Source of the DNA: Sphingobium sp. Z007
Lineage (GTDB): Bacteria; Pseudomonadota; Alphaproteobacteria; Sphingomonadales; Sphingomonadaceae
Direction: 5' to 3'
Length of the DNA: 64,000 nt
NCBI RefSeq assembly: GCF_900013425.1
Contig: NZ_FBXK01000001.1
Span: forward strand, 656,001 to 720,000
Shown: piece by piece, positions 53,393-61,734 of the stretch
Layout of the letters: every line of letters begins with the position of its first letter
Position numbering within the stretch: the first letter of the stretch is position 1
Program-made: the position numbers and the translations under genes
The notes under the pieces: model-generated
Told to the model about the DNA's origin: nothing
What the model saw: the letters and a program-made list of their open reading frames with translations, nothing else
The model's database searches: none

Positions 53393-54229
53393 TCACGCCA
53401 GCGCCTCGACCTCCGTATCGGCCACCAGCTTGGCCAGCCGCGCCGCGCTCACATCGTCCAGTGGCGCGAACAGCAATAGCCGCTGCCCCGGTGCTTCCTC
53501 TATCGCATAGCTGGTGTGGCGGAACATGATTTCGCCAACGCCCGGCATGTCGGCGATATTGGTGTCCTCGAAATGGGCCATGATCTCCGACTCCTGCCAA
53601 TAGCGGCGGAAAAATTCGGACTGGTCCATCATGTCGGCGATGATGCCTTCGAACACCTCCGGCTGGGCGGTGCGGCTATAATCCCATTTGAAACGGGCGA
53701 TCAGGCGGCGGCACATATCCTGGAACTTGTCCGGGTCGGCGCGATAGCGCGGGTTCAGCATCAGGATGCGGAACAGGTTGCGTTCCTCGCGCGGCATGGC
53801 GCTATAATCGCGAAAGGCGCGCGCGACGAGCCGGTTCCAGCCGATCACCGTCCAATCCTCCACGATCACCAGCGCAGGGATAGACAGCGCGTCCATCAGA
53901 TGCTGGGTGCCGGCATGGATCGTCTCGTCCGGGCGACACGCCAGCGGCGGCGGCCGATGCTGGGCCAGGGCGAAGAGAAATTCGCGCTCATTGGGGCTGA
54001 GGCGCAGCGTGCGGCTCAATCGCTCCAGCATCGGCGCGGATAGCTGCACCTCCCGGCCCTGCTCGAACCAGGTGTACCAGGTGACGCTCATCCCCGCGAG
54101 CGTCGCCACCTCTTCGCGCCGAAGCCCACGCGTGCGGCGGCGTTCGCCGGGCGGCAGTCCGACTTCAGACGGGGCCAGCTTCGCCCGCGCGGCTTTCAGG
54201 AACCGCGACAATTCTTCCCGTTGTGCCAT
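53393..54229 (-). CDS. XRE-family regulator with MmyB-like ligand-binding domain
   Basis: The 278-residue protein opens with a helix-turn-helix: LSRFLKAARAKLAP, GERRRTRGLRREEVATLAGMSVTWYTWFEQGREVQLS. The rest is the MmyB-like regulator domain, a PAS-like pocket thought to bind fatty acids or other small ligands (VIVEDWTVIGWNRLVARAFRDYS, ERNLFRILMLNPRYR, FRRYWQESEI, EIMFRHTSYAIEEAPGQRLLLFAPLD). It diverges from the BKACE-SDR-SDR operon and probably controls it. TTACTCGTAA at 54241-54250, just upstream of its start, is a possible operator. Confidence 0.9.
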   Translation of the reverse strand: MAQREELSRFLKAARAKLAPSEVGLPPGERRRTRGLRREEVATLAGMSVTWYTWFEQGREVQLSAPMLERLSRTLRLSPNEREFLFALAQHRPPPLACRPDETIHAGTQHLMDALSIPALVIVEDWTVIGWNRLVARAFRDYSAMPREERNLFRILMLNPRYRADPDKFQDMCRRLIARFKWDYSRTAQPEVFEGIIADMMDQSEFFRRYWQESEIMAHFEDTNIADMPGVGEIMFRHTSYAIEEAPGQRLLLFAPLDDVSAARLAKLVADTEVEALA

Positions 54230-54348
54230 GCCTTATCCAGTTACTCGTAATGATGGGACATCCTACGGCCTTCTTGCGGGCCGTTTCCTCTGCAAGACCT
54301 TCGATCCTGCGATCGGCAGCATAGCCGAGACTACACAGGAGAGTAAGA

Positions 54349-55224
54349 TTGGCTGGCAAGCTATTTGTGACATGCGCGGTGACGGGAAGTTCGCCGATGC
54401 CCACGCACCCCAATTTCCCCTTCCGCCCCGATCATGTCGCCGCCGAAGCGCTGGCGGCGGCCGAAGCGGGCGCGGCGATCATCCACCTGCATGTGCGCGA
54501 CCGCGAAACCGGCGTCCCGTCGCAGGCGCTGGACGATTATCGGGAGGTCGTGGGCCTGATCCGGGCGAAGAATAACGAAGTCATCCTGAACGTCACGACC
54601 GGGCCGGGCTGCACCTGGATGCAGGGCGATGAAGACCCCGCCGTCTGCGGCCCCGGCACATTGATGTTCACGGCCGAACGGCGGCTGGAGCATATTCTCG
54701 ACCTCAAGCCCGACATGTGTACGCTCGACATTTGCACGATGCAGCTATGGGGCGGAGTGGCGATCAATCTCGACCCCATGATCACCAAGATGGGGCATAT
54801 GATCCAGGACGCCGGCGTGCTGCCGGAGATCGAATGTTTCGAGGCGGGTGATTTCGTCTTTGCCGACGACCTGATGGCCAAGGGCGCCATTCCCAAGGGG
54901 GTGCCCTTCACCTTCGTCCTGGGCACCAAATATGGCCTGCCCGCGACGCCCGAAGCCATGCTCTATGCCAAGAACCAAATTCCGCGCGGCGCGCAGTTCA
55001 CCGGCTTTGGCGTCAGCCGCCACAGCTTCCCGATGGCGGCGCAGTCGGCGCTGCTGGGCGGCAACATCCGCGTGGGGTTCGAGGATACGATCTACCTGCG
55101 GCGGGGCAGGCAGGCGGCGGACAATGCCGATCTGGTGCGCTGGGGTGTCGAAATGATCGAGCGGATCGGCGGCGACATCGCCAGCGCGGGTGAAGCGCGT
55201 GCGATGCTCGGCTTGAAACAATAA
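54349..55224 (+). CDS. BKACE-family beta-keto acid cleavage enzyme
   Basis: Starts at TTG 54349 (MAGKLFVTCAVTGSS) after ACAGGAGAG; there is no better ATG. The 291-residue TIM barrel has the zinc and substrate motifs of the 3-keto-5-aminohexanoate cleavage (DUF849) family: ITCAVTGS-like first strand, GAAIIHLHVRDRETG (two His ligands), ILNVTTGPG, PEIECFEAGD and FGVSRHSFPMAAQSALLGGNIRVGFEDTIYL. BKACE enzymes take a beta-keto acid and acetyl-CoA and give a CoA ester and acetoacetate. Substrates in the family vary widely, and this one is unknown. The two downstream SDRs could make the keto substrate. Confidence 0.88.
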   Translation: MAGKLFVTCAVTGSSPMPTHPNFPFRPDHVAAEALAAAEAGAAIIHLHVRDRETGVPSQALDDYREVVGLIRAKNNEVILNVTTGPGCTWMQGDEDPAVCGPGTLMFTAERRLEHILDLKPDMCTLDICTMQLWGGVAINLDPMITKMGHMIQDAGVLPEIECFEAGDFVFADDLMAKGAIPKGVPFTFVLGTKYGLPATPEAMLYAKNQIPRGAQFTGFGVSRHSFPMAAQSALLGGNIRVGFEDTIYLRRGRQAADNADLVRWGVEMIERIGGDIASAGEARAMLGLKQ

Positions 55225-55232
55225 GGGAGAGG

Positions 55233-56174
55233 ATGGATATGACGCAGGCAACTCAGGCGCCCATGGGCGACGTAAGCGGCAAGACCGCCTTCATCACCGG
55301 TGGGGCGGACGGCATCGGTCTTGGCATCGCGCGCGCGCTGTTGCGGGCAGGGGCCAATGTGGTGATCGCCGACATTCGCAAGGATGCACTGGCGCGGGCG
55401 AAGGCGGACCTGGCCGCCGATGCGCAGGTGGAAACGGTGCAGTTGGACGTCACCGACCGGGCCGGATTCGTCCGCGCGGCCGACGCGGCGGAGGCGCGCT
55501 TTGACAAGATCCATATGCTGATCGGCAATGCCGGGGTTGGCGTGCTGGGCCCGGTGCTGGAGGCGCGGTTCGATGACTGGGACTGGGGGCTTGGCGTCAA
55601 TCTGGGCGGGGTCATCAACGGTCTGGTCACTATCCTGCCCCGGATCAGGGCGCATGGCGAAGGCGGGCAGATCGTCACCACCTCCTCGCAATCGGCGCTG
55701 ATCCCGATCAACGGATCAGCCATCTATACCGCGGCTAAGGCGGCGGTGCTGGGCCTGTCCGAAGCGATCCGGGGGGAGCTGGCCGCGGTCAATATCGGCG
55801 TATCGGCGTTCATGCCGGGACCGGTGCAAAGCAATATCGGCCATAGCAGCCAGTTGCGCCCGGACGCCTTCCGCGAAAATAGCGGTTATCGCCAGCATGA
55901 GGCAGCGATGGAGCAGCGGCCAGTCTCGCCGCTGTGGATGAGCGCCGATGAAGTGGGCGAACGGGTGCTGGCCGGCATCCGCGCCAACGACCTGTATATC
56001 CTGACCCACCCTGAATTTGCGGACGGTATGCGCACGCGGTTCGACGCGATCCTGGCGTCTATGCCGGACGAACGCATCAACCAGGAACGGGCGGGCGCCA
56101 TCGGCTTCCTGCTGTCCAATCCGGTGTTCGACGATCAATTGGCCCGGCGGACCGCGCAGGAACCAGTCGCATGA
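55233..56174 (+). CDS. SDR oxidoreductase, C-alpha-dehydrogenase-like (paralogue A)
   Basis: A 313-residue SDR; ATG 55239 (third codon) is better placed from the AGGGAGAGG site than ATG 55233. Cofactor motif TGGADGIG (22-29), GNAGVGVLGPV, catalytic Ser in TTSSQSALIPINGS and Tyr165/Lys169 in IYTAAK. A long C-terminal extension (VSPLWMSADEVGERVLAGIRANDLYILTHPEF) is shared with the next gene. Features such as DDWDWGLGVNLGGVINGLVTILPRI resemble the sphingomonad enzymes that oxidise the C-alpha alcohol of beta-aryl ethers, but the same subgroup also has other secondary-alcohol dehydrogenases. Overlaps the next gene by ATGA. Confidence 0.83.
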   Translation: MDMTQATQAPMGDVSGKTAFITGGADGIGLGIARALLRAGANVVIADIRKDALARAKADLAADAQVETVQLDVTDRAGFVRAADAAEARFDKIHMLIGNAGVGVLGPVLEARFDDWDWGLGVNLGGVINGLVTILPRIRAHGEGGQIVTTSSQSALIPINGSAIYTAAKAAVLGLSEAIRGELAAVNIGVSAFMPGPVQSNIGHSSQLRPDAFRENSGYRQHEAAMEQRPVSPLWMSADEVGERVLAGIRANDLYILTHPEFADGMRTRFDAILASMPDERINQERAGAIGFLLSNPVFDDQLARRTAQEPVA

Positions 56175-57064
56175 CGCACGTCGCGGGGCGCACCGCCTTC
56201 ATCACCGGCGGCGGATCGGGCGTGGCGCTGGGGCAGGCGAAGGTCTTTGCGCAGGCCGGGTGCAGGGTCGCGATCGCCGACATCAGGCAGGACCATCTCG
56301 ATGAGGCCATGGCCTGGTTCGACGGGCGCGGGCATGAGGTGATGGCGGTGAAGCTGGATATCACCGACCGTGATGCCTATGCCCGCGCCGCCGACGAGGT
56401 GGAGGCCCGGCTGGGGCCGGTGGAACTGCTGTTCAACACGGCGGGCGTGTCGATCTTCGGGCCTTTGCAGAACGCGACCTATGATGATTGGGACTGGCAG
56501 CTGGACGTCAATCTGCGCGGTGTCATCAACGGTATCCAGACCTTCGTGCCGCGGATGATCAAACGGGGCAATGGCGGGCATATCGTCAATACCGCGTCGA
56601 TGTCCGCCTTCGTCGCGCTCAAGGGGACGGGCATTTACTGTACGTCGAAGATGGCGATCCGGGGCCTCACCGAATGTCTGGCGCTGGACCTGGCCGATCA
56701 TGGCATCGGCGTGTCGATGCTCTGCCCCGGCGCGGTCAACAGCAACATCCACGAAGCGGTGCTGACCCGGCCGGCACATCAGCAGAATACCGGCTATTAT
56801 GGCGCGGACCCTGGCGTGATGGCCCATCTTAAGCAGGTGATCGCGGTCGGCATGGAGCCGGAAGTGCTGGCGCAATATGTGTTGAAGGGCGTCGAGGACG
56901 ACCAGCTTTATATCCTGCCCTATCCCGAATTTCGCGGGACGCTGGAGGACATCCACGCACGCGTCATGGCGGCGGTGGCGCGGCCGGAGGACGATCCCGA
57001 TTACGAGAAGCGCGTCGCCCATGGCGTGCCTGGCGGCGAGAAGCGGGAGACGGTCGAGAATTAG
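56171..57064 (+). CDS. SDR oxidoreductase, C-alpha-dehydrogenase-like (paralogue B)
   Basis: A 297-residue SDR, paralogue of the preceding gene. The cofactor loop TGGGSGVALGQAKVF (12-26) has Ala where the last Gly of TGxxxGxG is usual. FNTAGVSIFGPL, catalytic Ser in NTASMSAF and Tyr156/Lys160 in GIYCTSK are intact. YDDWDWQLDVNLRGVINGIQTFVPRMI and GVEDDQLYILPYPEFRGTLE closely recall LigD/LigL/LigN/LigO-type C-alpha dehydrogenases of lignin dimer catabolism, judged from memory of that family. The pair may form a heteromer or split stereoisomers of one substrate. A strong terminator follows. Confidence 0.83.
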   Translation: MTHVAGRTAFITGGGSGVALGQAKVFAQAGCRVAIADIRQDHLDEAMAWFDGRGHEVMAVKLDITDRDAYARAADEVEARLGPVELLFNTAGVSIFGPLQNATYDDWDWQLDVNLRGVINGIQTFVPRMIKRGNGGHIVNTASMSAFVALKGTGIYCTSKMAIRGLTECLALDLADHGIGVSMLCPGAVNSNIHEAVLTRPAHQQNTGYYGADPGVMAHLKQVIAVGMEPEVLAQYVLKGVEDDQLYILPYPEFRGTLEDIHARVMAAVARPEDDPDYEKRVAHGVPGGEKRETVEN

Positions 57065-57072
57065 ATATGCCT

Positions 57073-57112
57073 CTGGCCGGGCGGATGAAGGGGTCCGCCC
57101 CGCCAGCTTTTT
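57073..57112 (+). terminator. Intrinsic terminator after the SDR pair
   Basis: CTGGC-c-GGGCGGA pairs with TCCGCCC-c-GCCAG (12 bp with one C-C mismatch, 8-nt loop), followed by CTTTTTA. It stands between the convergent SDR operon and the amidohydrolase gene. Confidence 0.85.
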
Positions 57113-57131
57113 ACATCGACAAAACTCTGAT

Positions 57132-58004
57132 TCAGCCCAATCCCAACAATTTCACCGCATTATCCTTCATGATGAGCGGCAGCACTTCGTCCCGGAAGCC
57201 CGCTTCCCGCGCGGCGTCGATCCATTTTTCCGGGCGAATGAGAGGCCAGTCGGACCCAAACAGCATCTTATGTTTAAGCTGCGTATTGGCGTATTGGATC
57301 ACCTGTTTCGGAAAATATTTGGGCGACCAGCCTGACAGGTCCATGAAGACATTGTCCTTGTGCAGCGCCATAGACAGGCTTTCGTCGGTCCAAGGCCAGC
57401 TGGGATGGGCCAGGATGATCTTCATGTCGGGAAAATCGACCGCGACATCGTCCACCAGGATCGGCTGGCCATATTTCAGCCGCACCCCGCCGCCGCCGCG
57501 CATCCCGGTGCCCATGCCCGAATGGCCGGTGTGGAAGATGGCGGGCAGCTTATATTCGGCGATGACTTCATAGATGGGATAGGCGACCCGGTCGGCCGGA
57601 TGGCAATCCTGCATGATACCGTGGAATTTGAAGCCCTTCACCCCGTAATTTTCGACCAGGTCGCGGGCCTCGCGCGCGCCATACTTGCCCTTGCGCGGGT
57701 CGATCGAGGCGAAGGGAATGACGATGTCGCTGTCGTTCGCGGCCAGTTCCGCCACCTCGTAATTGCTGATCCGCTTGGCGCCGATGCCGCTCTCGCAATC
57801 GACGGTGAACAGGCAGAAGGCGATATTCTGCGCGCGATAATAAGCGATGGTTTCGGGAATGGTCGGCCGCTTGCGATCCGCCTTGAAATAGGCGGATGCG
57901 GCGTCGAAATATTTCGCCATCACCGGGTCTTCGGGATCGTGGCACGACACTTCGGCATGAACATGCACGTCGATGGCGATGACTTTCGTGGGATCAACGG
58001 GCAT
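57132..58004 (-). CDS. Amidohydrolase-2 family protein, possible aryl beta-ketoacyl-CoA hydrolase
   Basis: Start ATG 58004 (MPVDPTKVIAIDVHVHAEV) lies 11 bp inside the end of the PQQ dehydrogenase gene. The 290-residue TIM barrel has the metal motif IDVHVH (His14, His16), GVKGFKFHGIMQD, AIFHTGHSGMGTGM, IILAHPSWPWTDE and LFGSDWPLI. It is of the ACMSD-like decarboxylase/hydrolase group. The stretches IPFASIDPRKGKYGAREARDLVE and DLSGWSPKYFP recall the amidohydrolases that hydrolyse 4-hydroxyphenyl-beta-ketoacyl-CoA in actinobacterial hydroxycinnamate pathways. That assignment is from memory and tentative. The CoA ligase two genes upstream makes a CoA-ester substrate reasonable. Confidence 0.82.
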   Translation of the reverse strand: MPVDPTKVIAIDVHVHAEVSCHDPEDPVMAKYFDAASAYFKADRKRPTIPETIAYYRAQNIAFCLFTVDCESGIGAKRISNYEVAELAANDSDIVIPFASIDPRKGKYGAREARDLVENYGVKGFKFHGIMQDCHPADRVAYPIYEVIAEYKLPAIFHTGHSGMGTGMRGGGGVRLKYGQPILVDDVAVDFPDMKIILAHPSWPWTDESLSMALHKDNVFMDLSGWSPKYFPKQVIQYANTQLKHKMLFGSDWPLIRPEKWIDAAREAGFRDEVLPLIMKDNAVKLLGLG

Positions 58005-60123
58005 TGGGCTTGCTTTCCAGTGTCTTGTCCTCATTGGCGCGGTGGATGACGTAAGCACGGATATCCTCAATCTCCTTGGCGGAAAAGATCGAGGCGAAGC
58101 TGACCATGCCATTATCCTTCAATGCGCCATCATGCACGATCATCTGCCAGGTGGCTTTGTCGTTAAGCGCGGCGCTGTGGCGCAGGTCGGGGACGATGCT
58201 GCCGCCGACCGCGGAATCGCCATGGCAGGTGCTGCAATAGCGGCCGAAGCGTGCGCCGCCCGCTGCAATCTCCGCCGCGCTGGCGGTGGAGGGCGGCGGG
58301 TCGAGCGGCATGGCGGTAAGCGGCGGCACGGGCGGCAGGGGGGCCTTGCCGTCCAGCTTGAACACCAGCAGGCGGCTGATGTTGCGGCTGGGTCCGCTCT
58401 TGTCGGAGAGGATGCCGGGGGCCAGCGCCCAGACGCCGCCCCAGCCGGCCATCACCGCCACATATTGCGCGCCGTCCAGTTCATAGCTGATCGGCGCGGC
58501 GACGATGCCGGTTTGGGCCGGGAAGGACCAGAGCTTGCGGCCATCCTTGGTCGCATAGGCATTGAAATCCCCGGTCGCCGTGCCCTGAAACACCAGATCG
58601 CCGCCAGTCGCCAGCAGCCCGCCATTCCATGGTCCCTTATAGGAGACGCGCCATTTTTCCTTCTGTGCGACCGGGTCCCAGGCGATGAGCGCGCCGGTGG
58701 TCGCCTTCATCGCGGCCTCGCGCACCGCCTTGTCGGCGGGCATGGCGGCCGCTGCGATATCGACGCCGACGTTGAAGCCTAGCTTGTTCGCCTTCCACCC
58801 CTTTTCCGGGATATAAGGGAAGGCGGCGAGGTTGGCGGGGATGAAGACGGTCCGGCTCTTGGGATCAAAAGCCATAGGGTGCCAGCTATGCGCGCCGGTC
58901 GCGCCGGGGGAGCCGATGAAGGGCTTGCCGGTTTTGTAATAGCGCGCCGCCGGATTCTCGATCGGGCGTCCGGTCTTCATGTCGATGCCGCTGGCCCAGT
59001 TGACCGGCACAAAATTCTTCGCCGACAGCAGCTTTCCGTTGGTGCGGTCGAGAACGTAGAAAAAGCCGTTCTTGGGCGCCTGCATCAGCACTTTCTTCTT
59101 CTGGCCGCCCATCTCCATGTCCGCGAGCATGATATGCTGGGTGGCGGTGAAGTCCCAGCTATCGCCGGGCGTCGTCTGATAATGCCAGGCATAGGCGCCC
59201 GTCTTGGCGTGGACTGCAACGATCGATGAGAGATAGAGATTGTCGCCCTTGCCTTCGGAGCGATAAGTCTGGTTCCAGGGCGAACCATTGCCGACGCCGA
59301 TATAGAGCAGGTCAAGCTCCGGGTCATAGGCCATGGCGTCCCATACGGTGCCGCCGCCGCCCTGTTTCCACCACTCCCCATACCAGGTGGCGGCCGCTTT
59401 CTTGAGGTAATCCGGTTCTTGTTCCGTGCCGGGCTGGGCCGGGACGGTGTAGAATTTCCAGCGCTCCTTGCCCGTATCGGCATCATAGGCCGCGACATAG
59501 CCGCGCGCGCCGAACTCCGCCCCGCCATTGCCGATGACGACCAACCCGTTCACCACGCGCGGTGCGCCGGTGATGGTGTAATTCTTGGTCTGGTCGAGCG
59601 TCACGACGCTCCAGACCGGCTTGCCGCTCTTGCGGTCGATCGCGATCAGGCGGCCGTCCAATGTGCCGACGAACAATTTGTCGCCCCATGCCGCCACGCC
59701 GCGATTGACTGCGTCGCAACAGGCCTTGACCAAGGTTTCGCGCGGCACCTGCGGGTCATAAGACCAGAGCAGCTTGCCGCTGCGCGCATCATAGGCCTTC
59801 ACCATGCTCCAGGCGGTGGAGGTGTAGAGCACGCCGTCGATGAAGAGAGGCGTGCCCTCCTGCCCACGATTGGTGTCCAAGTCAGCGAACCAGGCGAGGC
59901 CCAGCTTCCCGATGGTGTCCTGGTTGATCGCGGTCAACGGGCTGAACCGCTGCTCGTCATAGGTGCGGCCGGTGGACAGCCACTCGGCCGGTTTGGCCGC
60001 GATGATGCGTGCGGCATCCACGCCGCCGGTCACGGCCGGGGCGGTCGCTTCCTGGCTGGTCCCCGTGCCGCAAGCTGACAGGGCCAGACTCGTTCCCACC
60101 AGCAGCGCTATCGCGATCCGCAT
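57994..60123 (-). CDS. PQQ-dependent alcohol dehydrogenase with C-terminal cytochrome c domain
   Basis: ATG 60123 (MRIAIALLVGTSLALSACG) is preferred to ATG 60138, because the first codons from the latter (ATGGAGAGGA) form the ribosome-binding site. The product has 709 residues with a lipobox LALSAC. The eight-bladed propeller has repeated W-motifs, the vicinal disulfide Cys135-Cys136 in VKACCDAVNRG next to PQQ, and GNGSPWNQTYRSEGKGDNLYLSSIVA with WHYQTTPGDSWDFTA. A cytochrome c domain follows with heme motif CSTCH (Cys630, Cys633, His634). It oxidises a primary or secondary alcohol in the periplasm and passes electrons to the respiratory chain. PQQ biosynthesis genes are not in the window. 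Confidence 0.93.
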   Translation of the reverse strand: MRIAIALLVGTSLALSACGTGTSQEATAPAVTGGVDAARIIAAKPAEWLSTGRTYDEQRFSPLTAINQDTIGKLGLAWFADLDTNRGQEGTPLFIDGVLYTSTAWSMVKAYDARSGKLLWSYDPQVPRETLVKACCDAVNRGVAAWGDKLFVGTLDGRLIAIDRKSGKPVWSVVTLDQTKNYTITGAPRVVNGLVVIGNGGAEFGARGYVAAYDADTGKERWKFYTVPAQPGTEQEPDYLKKAAATWYGEWWKQGGGGTVWDAMAYDPELDLLYIGVGNGSPWNQTYRSEGKGDNLYLSSIVAVHAKTGAYAWHYQTTPGDSWDFTATQHIMLADMEMGGQKKKVLMQAPKNGFFYVLDRTNGKLLSAKNFVPVNWASGIDMKTGRPIENPAARYYKTGKPFIGSPGATGAHSWHPMAFDPKSRTVFIPANLAAFPYIPEKGWKANKLGFNVGVDIAAAAMPADKAVREAAMKATTGALIAWDPVAQKEKWRVSYKGPWNGGLLATGGDLVFQGTATGDFNAYATKDGRKLWSFPAQTGIVAAPISYELDGAQYVAVMAGWGGVWALAPGILSDKSGPSRNISRLLVFKLDGKAPLPPVPPLTAMPLDPPPSTASAAEIAAGGARFGRYCSTCHGDSAVGGSIVPDLRHSAALNDKATWQMIVHDGALKDNGMVSFASIFSAKEIEDIRAYVIHRANEDKTLESKPNAR

Positions 60124-60167
60124 CCTATTCCTCTCCATGCCTGGCGCGGATGTTTGTCACCCATCGC

Positions 60168-61730
60168 TCAATTGACCATCCGTGCGCCGGTCCAATAGGC
60201 GGCGCGCAGGGCTTTCTTGTCCATCTTGCCCGCCGCGGTCCGGGGAATGGCGGGGACGAAGGCGACGCTTTTGGGCGCCTTCACCCCGCCCAGCCGGGCC
60301 TTGGCATGGGCGATGATATCCGTTTCCCCGATATTGTCTGCAACGACAATTGCGTGGACCGCTTCGCCCCATTTTGCATGGGGGATGCCGATGACGGCGC
60401 ATTCGCGCACGGCCGCCAGTTCGGTGACGGCGGCTTCCACTTCGGCGGAAAAGACGTTGAAGCCGCCGGACACGACCATGTCCTTCTTGCGGTCCACGAT
60501 ATAGAGATATCCGTCCGCATCGCGCCGGGCGATGTCGCCTGTATGGTGCCACCCATGGGTGCGCATTTCGGCGGTCGCGTCTGGCATTTCGTAATATTCG
60601 CGTGACACCAGCACGCCGCGGACGACCAGTTCGCCTGCTTCGCCATCGGGGAGGAGATTGCCGTCATCGTCCATGATGGCGACCCGGACGGACCGGGTAG
60701 GCTGGCCGCAACTGGCGAGCCGTTCGGGCCGGTCGCCCGCCGCCGCCGCCGCCACGTCTTCGGGAGACAGCCAGGTGACGATCATCGGCGATTCCACCTG
60801 ACCATAGGCCTGGCAGAGGCAGGGGCCGAAGATGTCGACCGCCTGCCGCAGCTTTTCCGGCGATACGGGCGATCCGACCAGCAGGAAGATCTTGAGCGAG
60901 GACGTGTCGCTGTCTGCCAGTTCCGGCGCGTCGAGCAGGCTGTAGAGCGCGGTCGGCGGCATATAGACATGGGTGACGCGGTGCTGCGCGATCGTGTCCA
61001 GCACGGCGGCGGCGTCGAAGCCGGGCAGGATCACTTGGCTCGCGCCCAGCGACAGCGTGGCCAGCGCCACCGGGCCGGCCGCATGGGTGATCGGTGCGAC
61101 GACGAGTGAGACAGGTGTATCGGTTCTGCCGTCGACCGCCTGCGCCAGCGTTTCGATCATCGTGCCCCAGCCCAGATTGGTGACAACCACCCCCTTGGAC
61201 GGTCCCGTCGTGCCGCCGGTGGGGAAGAGGCCGACAATGTCGTCGGGCTTGCCGAACGGATCGGAAAAGTCCGGCAAGCTGTCCAACTCGCTGTTCGCGA
61301 TGAACTGGTCGAGCGAGGGATCGCCATCATAAGCGCGGTCGAGGCAGACGAAATGGGTGAGGCTCGTCACGCGCGCTTTGAGCGCCGCGACATCCGCCGC
61401 CTGGCTGCTATGGTAGAAGAGCCAGCCGCAGCGGACATAGTCGAGATAGGCGGCATTGGCGTCGATCGCGTTGCGGCTGTTGACCGGCACCCACTGGCCA
61501 TTGGCGCGCCAGATGGCGAGCAAGGCGATCATCATCGTCGCGCTGTTGGGACCATAGAGCGCGATCGGCTGCTGGTCGCGGAAGCCGCCCGCATGGAGCG
61601 CGCAGGCGATCCGTTCCGTCAGCGCCTTGACTGCGGCAAAACTCAGCGTTTCGCCGCTCGTCCCGTCGATCAGGCAGGGGCGTTGTGGCCCAAGGTCGTG
61701 GCCCCGGTCGAAATAGTCGATCGCGCGCAT
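60168..61730 (-). CDS. Acyl-CoA synthetase, AMP-forming
   Basis: The 520-residue ANL-superfamily ligase has the P-loop TGGTTGPSKG (171-180), ITHAAGPVALATLSLGA, the A5-like CQAYGQVESPMIVTWL, GELVVRGVLVSREYYEMPDATAE, GWHHTGDIARRDADGYLYIVDRKKDMVVSGGFNVFSAEVE and the C-terminal PRTAAGKMDKKAL with the adenylation Lys. It activates a carboxylic acid to its CoA thioester. With the PQQ dehydrogenase (alcohol to aldehyde/acid) and the amidohydrolase it could process an aromatic side chain. Substrate class (fatty, aryl or arylpropanoate) cannot be settled by eye. It lies 4 bp after the second GST gene. Confidence 0.92.
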   Translation of the reverse strand: MRAIDYFDRGHDLGPQRPCLIDGTSGETLSFAAVKALTERIACALHAGGFRDQQPIALYGPNSATMMIALLAIWRANGQWVPVNSRNAIDANAAYLDYVRCGWLFYHSSQAADVAALKARVTSLTHFVCLDRAYDGDPSLDQFIANSELDSLPDFSDPFGKPDDIVGLFPTGGTTGPSKGVVVTNLGWGTMIETLAQAVDGRTDTPVSLVVAPITHAAGPVALATLSLGASQVILPGFDAAAVLDTIAQHRVTHVYMPPTALYSLLDAPELADSDTSSLKIFLLVGSPVSPEKLRQAVDIFGPCLCQAYGQVESPMIVTWLSPEDVAAAAAGDRPERLASCGQPTRSVRVAIMDDDGNLLPDGEAGELVVRGVLVSREYYEMPDATAEMRTHGWHHTGDIARRDADGYLYIVDRKKDMVVSGGFNVFSAEVEAAVTELAAVRECAVIGIPHAKWGEAVHAIVVADNIGETDIIAHAKARLGGVKAPKSVAFVPAIPRTAAGKMDKKALRAAYWTGARMVN

Positions 61731-61734
61731 TCCA

